Shown here: one piece after another, positions 28,499 through 37,706 of the stretch
Layout: every line of letters begins with the position of its first letter
How positions within the stretch are numbered: position 1 is the first letter of the stretch
Source: Gammaproteobacteria bacterium
Lineage (GTDB): Bacteria > Pseudomonadota > Gammaproteobacteria > Steroidobacterales > Woeseiaceae
Length of the DNA: 39,033 bases
Assembly: GCA_009937445.1 (NCBI GenBank)
Contig: JAACFM010000014.1
Coordinates: forward strand, 1 to 39,033
Direction: 5' to 3'
Position numbers and translations under genes: made by a program
Notes under the pieces: model-generated
What the model saw: the letters and a program-made list of their open reading frames with translations, nothing else
Databases searched by the model: none
What the model was told of the DNA's origin: nothing

Positions 28499-29449
28499 CT
28501 AATGTGTCTCTACAAACGACTGCACAACGCGCGTCCAGGCCCGTGCGACATTGCGGCGATTGTAACCGCCACCACCGGTAGCAATGATGCGGCCCTCGCA
28601 GTACTTGTCGGCCAGGCGACAGAGACTGGCAGCCGCAGCCGCGTGCGCTTCTTCGGTCCAGCAGAGGTGCGTAATTGGATCACCCTCGAGGCTATCGGCT
28701 CCGCATTGCAGCAGAATAAATTCCGGTCTGGCCGCCTCGAGATAATCCTCCACTCGCTGCCATGCGCGATGGAATTCGGCGTCATCAGAGCCAGGCGCCA
28801 GCGGAATATTGAGTTTGCTACCGCGCGCCCTGCCCTTGCCGGTTTCTTCTGCCGCGCCGGTTCCCGGGTACAGGTGGCGACCATCCTCATGAATATCGGC
28901 GAATATCAGGTCCGGATCTTCCTCAAAGGCGTAGAACATGCCGTCCCCGTGGTGAGCGTCAATATCCACATAGGCTATTCGTTTGATCCCGAACTGTTTG
29001 CGCAAATATTCGGCCGCAATACCGCAATCATTGAAAACACAGAATCCGGCGGCACGATCGCGCGCCGCATGGTGTAGCCCGGCGATGGGGATGAAAGCGC
29101 GCTTGTAGTTGCCGTGCATCACTTCATCCACAGCGCACAAGACCGCACCGACCACGGCGGCGGCGGCATCGTAGATACCCGGGACGGCCGGCGTATCGCC
29201 ATCATCCAGCCAACCCTTTCCGGCTACCGACATGCGCGACACCTTGTCGATGTAGTCCGGAGTATGAAAGAGCGCCAACTCATCGACCAGCGCGGGACGC
29301 GGGTGACCGTAATCGATGAAGTCTTCGAGTCCGGCTTTGTCGAGTTCAGAATGAAACACGTCGTGACGGTCAGTGCCAAACGGATGGGAGTCGCCGAAAC
29401 CGTAAGCCGCGATCTCCTCCCCCCTGTAAACAAGCACAGTATTGCTCAT
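28499..29449 (-). CDS. Histone deacetylase-family (AcuC/amidohydrolase) protein
   Basis: A 316-residue zinc hydrolase of the HDAC/AcuC/acetylpolyamine amidohydrolase superfamily. The paired active-site histidines are H126-H127 (GLHHAARD). The metal ligands are D164 and H166 (DIDAHHGDG) and D252 ([10 protein letters not shown]), and the transition-state tyrosine is Y296 (GGGGYN). It is therefore likely active. Bacterial members deacetylate lysines of enzymes such as acetyl-CoA synthetase, or small acetylamines; the substrate cannot be chosen here. It is divergent from ettA across 72 bases and upstream of glyA on the same strand, which may be accidental. Confidence 0.93.
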   Translation of the reverse strand: MSNTVLVYRGEEIAAYGFGDSHPFGTDRHDVFHSELDKAGLEDFIDYGHPRPALVDELALFHTPDYIDKVSRMSVAGKGWLDDGDTPAVPGIYDAAAAVVGAVLCAVDEVMHGNYKRAFIPIAGLHHAARDRAAGFCVFNDCGIAAEYLRKQFGIKRIAYVDIDAHHGDGMFYAFEEDPDLIFADIHEDGRHLYPGTGAAEETGKGRARGSKLNIPLAPGSDDAEFHRAWQRVEDYLEAARPEFILLQCGADSLEGDPITHLCWTEEAHAAAAASLCRLADKYCEGRIIATGGGGYNRRNVARAWTRVVQSFVETH

Positions 29450-29521
29450 GAATGCCTTATGGCTGTTTTAATGCGTTGCAGCATACCGGATAATGCCCGC
29501 TCTTTAATCATTGGTCGAAAC

Positions 29522-31195
29522 ATGGCTCAGTACATATACACGATGAATCGCGTTGCGAAGGTGGTACCCCCGAAACAGTACCTCATTCGCGACATTTCCC
29601 TGTCCTTTTACCCCGGCGCCAAAATTGGTGTCCTCGGTATCAATGGATCGGGTAAGTCCACGCTCATGCGCATCATGGCCGGCCTCGATACCGAAATTGA
29701 CGGCGAAGCCCGGCCGCAACCGGGAATCAAAATCGGTTACCTGCCGCAGGAACCGAATCTCGACCCAGCCAAGGATGTGCGCGGCAACGTCGAGGAGGGC
29801 CTCGGTGAAACCATCGACCTTCTGAATCGTTTCAATGAGATCAGCGAGAAATTCGCGGAGCCGATGAGCGACGACGAGATGAACTCGCTGCTGGAAGAGC
29901 AAGGCAATCTGCAAAATGAAATCGATGCGGCCGGTGGCTGGGAAGTCGACCGCAAACTGGAGATCGCAGCCGACGCGTTGCGACTGCCGCCATGGGACGC
30001 GGATGTCACGCTTCTCTCTGGTGGCGAGCGGCGCCGGGTCGCTCTGTGCAGATTGCTGTTATCGCAGCCTGATATGCTGCTTCTTGATGAACCGACCAAC
30101 CATCTGGATGCCGAGTCCGTTGCCTGGCTGGAACGCTTCCTCGACGAATACCAAAGCACCGTCATCGCGGTAACACATGATCGCTACTTCCTCGACAATG
30201 TCGCTGGCTGGATTCTCGAACTTGATCGCGGCCACGGCATTCCGTGGGAAGGCAACTACTCCTCGTGGCTGGAACAGAAAGAAGCCCGCCTCAAGACTGA
30301 AGAAGCCGGCGAGAAAGCCCGGCAGAAAGCCATGCAGCACGAACTGGAATGGGTGCGCAGCAATCCGCAAGGACGGCAGGCCAAATCGAAAGCCCGCCTG
30401 CGACAGTTTGAGGAAATTTCGTCGCCGTCGTATCAGGCACGCAATGAAACCAATGAAATCTATATTCCCCCCGGCCCGCGACTCGGTGACGTTGTGCTCG
30501 AAGTTGAGAACCTGAAGAAAGGCTTCGGCGAGAAGCTCCTGATAGACGGACTGAGCTTCCAGCTGCCTCAAGGCGGCATCGTTGGTGTGATCGGTCCGAA
30601 CGGTGCGGGTAAAACGACGATGTTCCGCATGATCACGGGAGAAGAGACAGCGGATTCCGGAACACTGCGTCTCGGGGATACCGTGAAGCTCGCGAGCGTC
30701 GACCAGTCGCGCGACAGTCTGAATGACGACAAGACGGTTTGGGAAGAGATCTCCGACGGACTCGATCTGATCAAGGTTGGCAACTATGAAACGTCTTCAC
30801 GTGCCTACGTTGGGCGTTTCAATTTCCGTGGCCAGGATCAGCAAAAGAAAATCGGCCTGCTATCCGGCGGCGAACGCAATCGTGTGCATCTGGCAAAAAT
30901 GCTGCGCGCCGGCGGCAACCTGTTGCTGCTTGATGAGCCAACCAATGATCTCGACGTCGAGACCTTGCGCGCACTCGAAGAAGCGCTGCTTGAGTTCCCC
31001 GGATCAGCTATCGTCATTTCGCATGACCGCTGGTTCCTGGATCGCATCGCAACTCACATCCTGGCGTTCGAGGGCAATAGCGAAGTCGTTTGGTTCGCCG
31101 GTAACTACGCGGACTATGAAGAAGATCGCAAACGCCGGCTTGGCTCTGAAGCGACAAATCCGCACCGAATCAAGTATAAAAGACTGGACGGGTAA
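29522..31195 (+). CDS. ettA: Energy-dependent translational throttle protein EttA (ABC-F)
   Basis: A 557-residue soluble ABC-F ATPase that binds the ribosomal E site and gates the first elongation step according to ATP/ADP. It has two ABC domains: Walker [10 protein letters not shown] at 39-47 with [15 protein letters not shown] and [11 protein letters not shown], then a second set with [24 protein letters not shown] and [11 protein letters not shown]. The inter-domain linker is basic and coiled. I chose the ATG at 29522 ([11 protein letters not shown]), which gives the family length of about 555. The frame is open upstream to 29114, but that stretch is the shadow of the deacetylase gene. The N-terminal [17 protein letters not shown] is nearly diagnostic for EttA. 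Confidence 0.97.
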   Translation: MAQYIYTMNRVAKVVPPKQYLIRDISLSFYPGAKIGVLGINGSGKSTLMRIMAGLDTEIDGEARPQPGIKIGYLPQEPNLDPAKDVRGNVEEGLGETIDLLNRFNEISEKFAEPMSDDEMNSLLEEQGNLQNEIDAAGGWEVDRKLEIAADALRLPPWDADVTLLSGGERRRVALCRLLLSQPDMLLLDEPTNHLDAESVAWLERFLDEYQSTVIAVTHDRYFLDNVAGWILELDRGHGIPWEGNYSSWLEQKEARLKTEEAGEKARQKAMQHELEWVRSNPQGRQAKSKARLRQFEEISSPSYQARNETNEIYIPPGPRLGDVVLEVENLKKGFGEKLLIDGLSFQLPQGGIVGVIGPNGAGKTTMFRMITGEETADSGTLRLGDTVKLASVDQSRDSLNDDKTVWEEISDGLDLIKVGNYETSSRAYVGRFNFRGQDQQKKIGLLSGGERNRVHLAKMLRAGGNLLLLDEPTNDLDVETLRALEEALLEFPGSAIVISHDRWFLDRIATHILAFEGNSEVVWFAGNYADYEEDRKRRLGSEATNPHRIKYKRLDG

Positions 31196-31215
31196 CGCGA
31201 CGCGGAGAACAAACG

Positions 31216-31872
31216 ATGAATCTGTTGCTGACAATCAGTACGGTCACCGTAGCCATCGCTTTGTATTTCCTGTTTTCAATGCTGCGCCACGCGCGGCGAC
31301 GACGCCCCGTCAGAGCAACACGCTCGCTTGCCGGTGGCGTCGTATCGGGCGCCATGGGCAGTGCCAGCATTCTGCTGGCGTTCAGCTATTACGGTTACGG
31401 ACGCCTGATCGATGAACAGCTGGTTAGTCGAATTGAATTCTCACAATCCTCGCCGGGTGAATACACAGCGAGACTAATGATAGAGGGCGAAGCCGATCGC
31501 TTGCTGGAGTTGCGCGGCGACGAGTGGCAAATGGACGCACGCGTCGTTAACTGGAAGCCACCGGCAACATTGCTGGGACTCGATCCCATCTACCAGCTCG
31601 ACCGGTTGAGTGGCCGCTACTCCGACATCGGCGACGAGATGTCCGAGAAACGAACCGTGCACGCCCTGTCTGAAGAATTACCGCTCGACGTTTGGCGTGT
31701 CGCCAGGAAGTTTCCCGTACTGATGCCAGGCGTTGACGCGTACTATGGGACGGCGACGTTTTTGCCCATGGCGGATGGTGCGCGATTTGAAGTGACGCTC
31801 ACGCGAACGGCCCTGATAGCGCGGCCGGTCAATGAACAGGCCCGTGAGGCTGTAGGGCAATGGGGCCAATAA
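31216..31872 (+). CDS. Uncharacterised membrane-anchored protein
   Basis: A 218-residue protein I do not recognise. It has two N-terminal hydrophobic segments (about 2-21 and 41-60) separated by an arginine-rich loop (RHARRRRPVRATR). A soluble C-terminal domain of about 155 residues follows. It is rich in Trp and acidic residues, with no cysteines and no obvious catalytic motif. The most distinct stretch is GDEWQMDARVVNWKPPATLL, around 100-119. The start is an ATG with GGAGAA upstream, 20 bases after ettA, so the two are probably co-transcribed. The loop should be cytoplasmic by the positive-inside rule, leaving the C-terminal domain periplasmic. Confidence 0.8.
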   Translation: MNLLLTISTVTVAIALYFLFSMLRHARRRRPVRATRSLAGGVVSGAMGSASILLAFSYYGYGRLIDEQLVSRIEFSQSSPGEYTARLMIEGEADRLLELRGDEWQMDARVVNWKPPATLLGLDPIYQLDRLSGRYSDIGDEMSEKRTVHALSEELPLDVWRVARKFPVLMPGVDAYYGTATFLPMADGARFEVTLTRTALIARPVNEQAREAVGQWGQ

Positions 31873-31998
31873 GATTTTCTGTATTATGTAAAGCTTGGCT
31901 AGCGAATCGAGGTTCTTGGTGCATACTGAAAGTCACTGATTAGGTTAAATAAAGCGTCGCCGAAGAGCGGCACAGCGTAACGATAGATTCAGGGCGAA

Positions 31999-32688
31999 AT
32001 GGCGATTGTATTAGACAAAGATCGGGGAATAGAAAGTGAGCTCGAGGAACGCATAGATCTCGAGTGCCCGTACTGTGGTGTGTACGCCCACATGAGTCCG
32101 CAGTCCGTACCGGATGCGGCAGTACTGCTTCGCGATAAACCAAAACACGTGGGGCTCGTGTATCAGTGCGACGCCTGTCACGCGCCTGTTTTTCTACGAT
32201 TCACTGTGCGCGAATACGATAACAATCGTGTCGAACTACAGAGAAATTTTGTCGAGCTTGAAAGACCCAAAGAACGCTTCGCCTTTTCATATTTACCGAA
32301 GCACACTGAAATCATGTTCAGAGAAGCCCTGACGTGTTACTCGAATAATAGTTTCAATGCGTTTGCGTCGATGTGTCGCCGCGCTGCGAAGAGTTCGTTC
32401 GACGCACTTGGCGAGGGCGGCAAGCTGCGCGCATTTGAAGAAGTATTGGTCGCTCAGGAAATCGCCGGAATTGATGACGAAACATTTGCTCCTATCAAAA
32501 CAGTGCTGTTCGATTCGGGAGAACAAGAGGAGCTGCCGTTACTGAATCACGCACAGGCGGGCATTCTGCTCGAAGTCCTTAAGGACCTGTTCTATCAATG
32601 TTTTGTTCGCCCCGGCAAACTGACACGCGCGATTAAGGTCAGGCAATTCTTCGTATCAGAAGAAAAAAGCAATCTTCAGTCTGCTTGA
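31999..32688 (+). CDS. Zinc-ribbon, DUF4145-like protein
   Basis: A 229-residue soluble protein. A zinc ribbon is formed by C23-P-Y-C26 and C57-D-A-C60. After it come helices with the pattern EIMFREALTCYSNNSFNAFA and MCRRAAKSSFDALG, resembling the DUF4145 domain that is often found near or fused to nuclease and defence genes. No catalytic residues are evident. The start is an ATG with AGGGCG upstream. The 126 bases before it look like an independent promoter region but contain no clear -35/-10 pair. Its stop overlaps the convergent membrane gene by 13 bases. Confidence 0.75.
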   Translation: MAIVLDKDRGIESELEERIDLECPYCGVYAHMSPQSVPDAAVLLRDKPKHVGLVYQCDACHAPVFLRFTVREYDNNRVELQRNFVELERPKERFAFSYLPKHTEIMFREALTCYSNNSFNAFASMCRRAAKSSFDALGEGGKLRAFEEVLVAQEIAGIDDETFAPIKTVLFDSGEQEELPLLNHAQAGILLEVLKDLFYQCFVRPGKLTRAIKVRQFFVSEEKSNLQSA

Positions 32689-33242
32689 AACGAAATAGAG
32701 TGAATACCTTCGATCGGATGGATGTCCACACGTCCGCTATTGACATCGTAAAGAAATACGAATTGCCCCGTTGTGCCCAGTAAGGTCGAAGTCTTAACCG
32801 CGCCGCCCTCATCGAAAGCCACGTCGACCAGCTTGCCCTCGCCCGCTTGCGTTTCGTTAGCCTGCCTGCTGGCGTATGCGAATATGAAAATCAGCACCAT
32901 CAGAATCGCCGCGAAGTTGTTAATGAACCGATATCGTGGCGACCCATACCAGCGAAATAATTTGCCGGGCTTTCTTTTTTCGACACGCTTGCTCGATGAG
33001 TTGTCGAGATAAACGAGTGCCGCTGCAAGAGCGACGAGTACCCAGGTGAAGGGCTCTTTAAGAGATGCAAGCAGGAAATCACTCAGTTGGGCGTAATTGA
33101 ATATGTTGATGCCGAAACGGTGCAGATACGCCCAGGAATAGAATATGCCGATGGTCGATGCGGCCACATAGAAGGCCGACACCAATAACGCCGGGTGTTC
33201 CCGAAATATCGGATGTAGCCAGTTATCGCGTTTCTCATTCAT
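32676..33242 (-). CDS. Small uncharacterised membrane protein
   Basis: A 188-residue protein not recognised. Three hydrophobic segments lie at about 18-40, 65-79 and 107-124. A basic loop (SSSKRVEKRKPGKLFRWYG, about 82-100) lies between the second and third. The C-terminal 65 residues are soluble and read as a small beta domain (GKLVDVAFDEGG...TGQFVFLYDVNSGRVDIHPI). It starts 15 bases after the purL stop and may be a co-transcribed passenger. It overlaps the convergent zinc-ribbon gene by 13 bases. No function is suggested by the sequence. Confidence 0.75.
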   Translation of the reverse strand: MNEKRDNWLHPIFREHPALLVSAFYVAASTIGIFYSWAYLHRFGINIFNYAQLSDFLLASLKEPFTWVLVALAAALVYLDNSSSKRVEKRKPGKLFRWYGSPRYRFINNFAAILMVLIFIFAYASRQANETQAGEGKLVDVAFDEGGAVKTSTLLGTTGQFVFLYDVNSGRVDIHPIEGIHSISFQAD

Positions 33243-33257
33243 TGGCGAAGCATACCC

Positions 33258-36200
33258 CTACCCTATTACGGTTCTCGCATTGCGGAACATCCGCATCCAG
33301 GGACCGTCTTCTCCCCAGTCATCGGGGTGCCATGAGTTCTGGCGTGTCAACGCCACCCTTTCCGGATGCGGCATCATGATTGTGACGCGACCATCCTCGT
33401 TACTAAGCCCACAAATTCCGTCAGCAGACCCGTTCGGATTCGCGGGATAGTCATCGGCAACATTGCCGTAGTTATCAATGTACCGTAATGCCACGGTGTA
33501 AGACGATGAGTAGCGCGCCGAATCATCGGCAAACACGGCTCTGCCCTCTCCATGTGACGTTGCGATCGGCACACGCGATCCCGCCATATCCTGAAGAAAC
33601 AGCGACGGACTTTCCACAACCTCGACCAGACTGAGACGTGCTTCGAACTGCTCCGACTTGTTGCGTAGAAAACGCGGCCAGTTTTCGGCGCCAGGGATCA
33701 GGTCCTTGAGATGCGACATCATCTGGCAACCATTGCAAACGCCCAAAGCGAAAGAATCACCACGCTCGAAAAATGCCGCGAACTGATCGCGAGTACGAGC
33801 GTGATACAGAATGGACTTCGCCCAGCCGCCACCGGCCCCCAGTACATCGCCGAACGAAAACCCGCCACAAGCAACCAGACCCTGATAATTGTCCAGGGTA
33901 TCGCGCCCGCTCAGCAGATCACTCATGTGTACATCGACAGCAGAAAATCCAGCCCGCATGAACGCGGCGGCCATCTCGTACTGACTGTTTACTCCCTGTT
34001 CACGAAGAATCGCCACTCGAGGCTTACCATCGCCCCTGACAGCGCGTGTGATGTCATCCTTTGGATCAAAACTCAGGCTGACATTGAGACCGGGATCATC
34101 ATTGTCGAGAATCCGGTCGAACTCCTCTTTTGCGGTCGCCGGATTGTCACGCAGGGCCTGAATTCGGTAGCCCATCTCCGACCACTCGCGCTGCATAGTG
34201 ACGCGATTCATTTCCAGAACAACGCCATCATTGTTGTGAACAGTCAGCTTCGCTTCACCACCCACTTTACCGATCGCCGTCGCCGTAATATCGAAGCGAT
34301 CCAGAACCATCTGTACCTGGGTCAGCTTGCTCTTCTCAACCTGCACCACCGCGCCCAGTTCTTCGTTGAACAACTGCCGAATCAGATCAATACGCGACCC
34401 ACTCAAAGACAAGGACACGCCAATCCGGCTGGCAAAAATCATTTCGGCAACCGTCGCGAACAAACCGCCATCGCTGCGGTCGTGGTAGGCAAGCAGCATG
34501 CCGCGCGCGTTCATCTCCTGAATCGCCGCGAAGAAGCCCGTGAGTCGCTTCGAATCATCGAGATCCGGTGTGCGACCGCCGGTGCGTCGATACGACTGCA
34601 TCAGGCAGGAGCCGCCCATACGATTCGCGCCGTTGCCCAAATCGATTTGCAACAGGTAACTCGAATCCTCTGTATTTTGGAGTTGCGGTGTCAGATGCTT
34701 CGTCACGTCTGTCACCGGTGCGAATGCGGTAACGATCAGCGATACCGGTGCGACGACCTGGTACTCACCATCGTCATCTTCCCAACGCGTTTGCAGCGAC
34801 ATGGAATCCTTGCCAACCGGGATGGCGACACCAATTTCTCGGCATAACTCGTCGCCTACAGCTTTGACCGTATCAAACAAATTCGCATCTTCACCCGGAT
34901 GGCCTGCGGCGGCCATCCAGTTCGCAGAAAGGCGCACCTTGCTCAGGTTTTCAATTGGTGCCGCGGCAATATTCGTAATCGACTCGGCAACCGCCATGCG
35001 GCCGGACGCAGGTGCATTAGTCGCTGCAAGCGGTGTCCTCTCGCCCATCGCCATCGCTTCACCCGTCGTGCTGTGGAATCCAGACGCAGTGATGGCAACG
35101 TCGCTCACCGGTACTTGCCACGGCCCGATTAGCTGATCACGAACGCTCAAGCCACCGACCGTGCGGTCACCGATGTGAATCAAGAAAGACTTATCGGCGA
35201 CTGCGGGAAAACGCAGCACGCGCAGCGCAGCTTCAAGTAATTCAATTCCGTCAAGATTGAGTTCGTCATCGGGCAAAGGCCGACGAGCAACGTCTCGCTC
35301 CATCTTCGGGGGATTGCCGAGCAACATCTCCATCGGCATGTCCACGACGCGATTACCAAAATCGCGATCGTTAACGACGAGATTGCCGTCGTCGGTTAAC
35401 GTGCCAATCACTGAGGCAGGGCAACGTTCCCGGTCACATAAAGCCTGAAACTCATCAATACGCTCATCACTGACAAGCAACACATAGCGTTCTTGCGCCT
35501 CATTGCACCAGATTCCCATCGGCGACATTCCGGGCTCGGCATTGGCAACTTCCCGCAATTCGATCTCGGCACCGTGCTTGCTGTGATCAACCGCCTCAGG
35601 CACGGCATTGGATAAGCCGCCGGCACCGACATCGTGAATCAACAGGATCGGACTGTCTTTGCCCATTGCCCAACACCGATCAATCACTTCCTGAGCGCGG
35701 CGTTCTATCTCGGGGTTACCTCGCTGTACCGAAGCGAAATCGAGGTCCTCGCTTGAGGTTCCGCTTGCCAGCGATGACGCTGCGCCGCCGCCCAGACCAA
35801 TCAACATGGCGGGGCCGCCTATAACGACGATTCTTGCGCCGACCGGCACGTCAATTTTCTCTGCGTGTTCGGCGCGAACATTGCCGACACCGCCAGCGAT
35901 CATAATGGGCTTGTGATAGCCGCGGATTTCGTTGTCGGCAAGGCCTGGCAGGTGACTTTCATAGGTGCGGAAATAGCCTGCAAGATTCGGCCGTCCAAAT
36001 TCGTTATTGAAAGCTGCGCCACCAATGGGACCATCGGTCATGATTTCCAGCGGCGTCGCCATGCGATCAGGATGCGGGAAGTCATCTTCCCAGGGTTGCG
36101 AATACCCGGGGATTCGAAGATGGGACACCGTAAATCCCGACAAGCCGGCTTTTGGTTTGGCGCCAAGACCGGTGGCACCTTCGTCCCGAATTTCACCGCC

Positions 36201-37136
36201 CGAACCCGTCGCCGCGCCCGGGAATGGAGAGATTGCTGTTGGATGATTGTGCGTCTCGACCTTCATCAGAATGTGAATAGGCTCTTCGACGTAAGTGAAC
36301 TCTCTATCGCCTGACGCCGGCATCAGTCTGGCGCCGTCCCAGCCTTCGATGACGGCGGCGTTATCGCTGTAGGCCGAAATGACGCCACCCGGCGTCTGTT
36401 TCGTCGTCGACTTGATCATGCCGAACAGGCGTTTTTCCTGCCGCTCCCCGTCAATGACCCAGCTCGCGTTGAATATCTTGTGGCGGCAATGCTCCGAGTT
36501 TGCCTGCGCAAACATCATCAACTCGGCATCCGTCGGATCGCGATCAAGATCCCCGTAACTCTTGACCAGATAGTCGATCTCGTCATCAACCAGCGCCAGA
36601 CCCAGTTCTGAATTTGCGGTGACCAGCGCGTCACGCCCATGCTCGGCGAGTGGCACAATAACGACGGGGGCTGCTGCGTGCGCAGCAAACAAGGCTTCGA
36701 CCTGACTGGCGTCACCAAACACCGCCTCGGTCATGCGATCAAACAACAGCGGTAACAGCGCCTTGTGCGCCTGATCATCAACCTTGCCCGAGAAATTCAA
36801 GGCGTAGCAGATGCCTCTCTCAATGCGATCTACAGCCTCAATATCGCAGGCTTTGGCGATGTCGGTTGCTTTCGACGACCAGGGCGAAATCGTGCCGGGT
36901 CTGGGAACCACAAAAAAGCATCTGGCACCTTTTTTCAGTTTGACTGGCTGCTCACCGGACAGCAGCAAGGCATCCAACCGGGACCGCTCTTCTGCAGACA
37001 GATCCCTGTTGCTTGAAACAAAGTAGACGAAGCGAGCCTGCAGTGATGCAACGCGATTGTCAGCCTGTTGCAGGGCGCGCGTTAGTTTGGCAACACGGAA
37101 ATCCGAGAGGGCGGGCTGCCCGGGAAGTTCAAGCAT
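33258..37136 (-). CDS. purL: Phosphoribosylformylglycinamidine synthase, long single-chain form
   Basis: A 1292-residue enzyme for the fourth step of purine synthesis, using ATP and glutamine. The large proteobacterial form carries an N-terminal PurS-like part, two AIR-synthase-like halves, and a C-terminal class I glutamine amidotransferase. Visible signatures include [15 protein letters not shown] near residue 212, [19 protein letters not shown] near 293, the nucleophile cysteine in [14 protein letters not shown], and the His-Glu pair in [10 protein letters not shown]. The frame is intact throughout. It starts 35 bases after the DUF1820 stop, so the two probably share a transcript. Confidence 0.98.
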   Translation of the reverse strand: MLELPGQPALSDFRVAKLTRALQQADNRVASLQARFVYFVSSNRDLSAEERSRLDALLLSGEQPVKLKKGARCFFVVPRPGTISPWSSKATDIAKACDIEAVDRIERGICYALNFSGKVDDQAHKALLPLLFDRMTEAVFGDASQVEALFAAHAAAPVVIVPLAEHGRDALVTANSELGLALVDDEIDYLVKSYGDLDRDPTDAELMMFAQANSEHCRHKIFNASWVIDGERQEKRLFGMIKSTTKQTPGGVISAYSDNAAVIEGWDGARLMPASGDREFTYVEEPIHILMKVETHNHPTAISPFPGAATGSGGEIRDEGATGLGAKPKAGLSGFTVSHLRIPGYSQPWEDDFPHPDRMATPLEIMTDGPIGGAAFNNEFGRPNLAGYFRTYESHLPGLADNEIRGYHKPIMIAGGVGNVRAEHAEKIDVPVGARIVVIGGPAMLIGLGGGAASSLASGTSSEDLDFASVQRGNPEIERRAQEVIDRCWAMGKDSPILLIHDVGAGGLSNAVPEAVDHSKHGAEIELREVANAEPGMSPMGIWCNEAQERYVLLVSDERIDEFQALCDRERCPASVIGTLTDDGNLVVNDRDFGNRVVDMPMEMLLGNPPKMERDVARRPLPDDELNLDGIELLEAALRVLRFPAVADKSFLIHIGDRTVGGLSVRDQLIGPWQVPVSDVAITASGFHSTTGEAMAMGERTPLAATNAPASGRMAVAESITNIAAAPIENLSKVRLSANWMAAAGHPGEDANLFDTVKAVGDELCREIGVAIPVGKDSMSLQTRWEDDDGEYQVVAPVSLIVTAFAPVTDVTKHLTPQLQNTEDSSYLLQIDLGNGANRMGGSCLMQSYRRTGGRTPDLDDSKRLTGFFAAIQEMNARGMLLAYHDRSDGGLFATVAEMIFASRIGVSLSLSGSRIDLIRQLFNEELGAVVQVEKSKLTQVQMVLDRFDITATAIGKVGGEAKLTVHNNDGVVLEMNRVTMQREWSEMGYRIQALRDNPATAKEEFDRILDNDDPGLNVSLSFDPKDDITRAVRGDGKPRVAILREQGVNSQYEMAAAFMRAGFSAVDVHMSDLLSGRDTLDNYQGLVACGGFSFGDVLGAGGGWAKSILYHARTRDQFAAFFERGDSFALGVCNGCQMMSHLKDLIPGAENWPRFLRNKSEQFEARLSLVEVVESPSLFLQDMAGSRVPIATSHGEGRAVFADDSARYSSSYTVALRYIDNYGNVADDYPANPNGSADGICGLSNEDGRVTIMMPHPERVALTRQNSWHPDDWGEDGPWMRMFRNARTVIG

Positions 37137-37171
37137 GATCAGTGGGTGTCAGGAGCGAAACCGGGATGATA

Positions 37172-37501
37172 CTAGCCCTTGTCCCCCGGCGTATACACCG
37201 GCATTGGAAACTGCGCGACATTGCCTCCCTCCAGCTTGCTGATCTTGCTCACACCCTGCTTGTCCACCTCATCGATTCGAATGATGGCGTGCATTGGCAG
37301 GTAGGTCCGTTTCACGTTTTCAAATTCGGACTTGATCTTTTCTTCGGAAGGATCGACGACCAGCGTCGTGCGCTCACCAAACACCAGTTCTTCGACTTCA
37401 ACGAAACCGAACATTTCGCCGTGACCAACGCTGCGAGCGTAGATCTCATAGACCTGTCCCTGACTCATGAAAACGACTTTAAAAAGTTTTTTCTTACTCA
37501 T
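37172..37501 (-). CDS. DUF1820 family protein
   Basis: A 109-residue soluble protein of the uncharacterised DUF1820 family, common in gammaproteobacteria. The family-like opening SKKKLFKVVFMSQGQVYEIY is followed by FGFVEVEELVFGERTTLVVD. I chose the ATG at 37501. An upstream start at 37723 would add 74 residues of unlikely composition and run through the palindrome and the divergent gene's start. There are no cysteines or membrane segments. Function is unknown; position ahead of purL may reflect only a shared promoter. Confidence 0.85.
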   Translation of the reverse strand: MSKKKLFKVVFMSQGQVYEIYARSVGHGEMFGFVEVEELVFGERTTLVVDPSEEKIKSEFENVKRTYLPMHAIIRIDEVDKQGVSKISKLEGGNVAQFPMPVYTPGDKG

Positions 37502-37601
37502 TACCAATGCCATTGCCGCAGGGGCGCGTAGTTTACCCAAAACAACGGCAAAGAGCGCAATTTTGCTCGAAGATTCCAATATGACCGCATTTGGTCCTCT
37601 T

Positions 37602-37640
37602 TTCACATAATGACGGCGTTTTACCGCCCTATTATGTGAA
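37602..37640. promoter_or_regulatory. Long palindrome in the DUF1820/tagH divergent region
   Basis: Perfect 10-base arms TTCACATAAT and ATTATGTGAA are separated by 19 bases, and a shorter GGCG/CGCC pair is nested inside. It lies 66 bases before the tagH start and about 100 bases before the DUF1820 start. It could be an operator read by a dimer, or a leader hairpin. It is not followed by a T-run. Confidence 0.5.
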
Positions 37641-37706
37641 CTACTCGGCAGCCTATCTCCTTGTTTCATTGCAAAATTCACTGAACTAAACAGATCGGAA
37701 TCAGAA

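Noticed and set aside
33711..34847. 378-residue open frame on the plus strand inside purL
   Set aside because: Composition is rich in Arg, His and Gln as in antisense shadows, and purL is intact and fully explains the stretch.
37602..37640. dif/XerCD-like site from TTATGT-type arms
   Set aside because: XerCD sites have an 11-6-11 layout; here the arms are separated by 19 bases, so the resemblance is only in the arm sequence.
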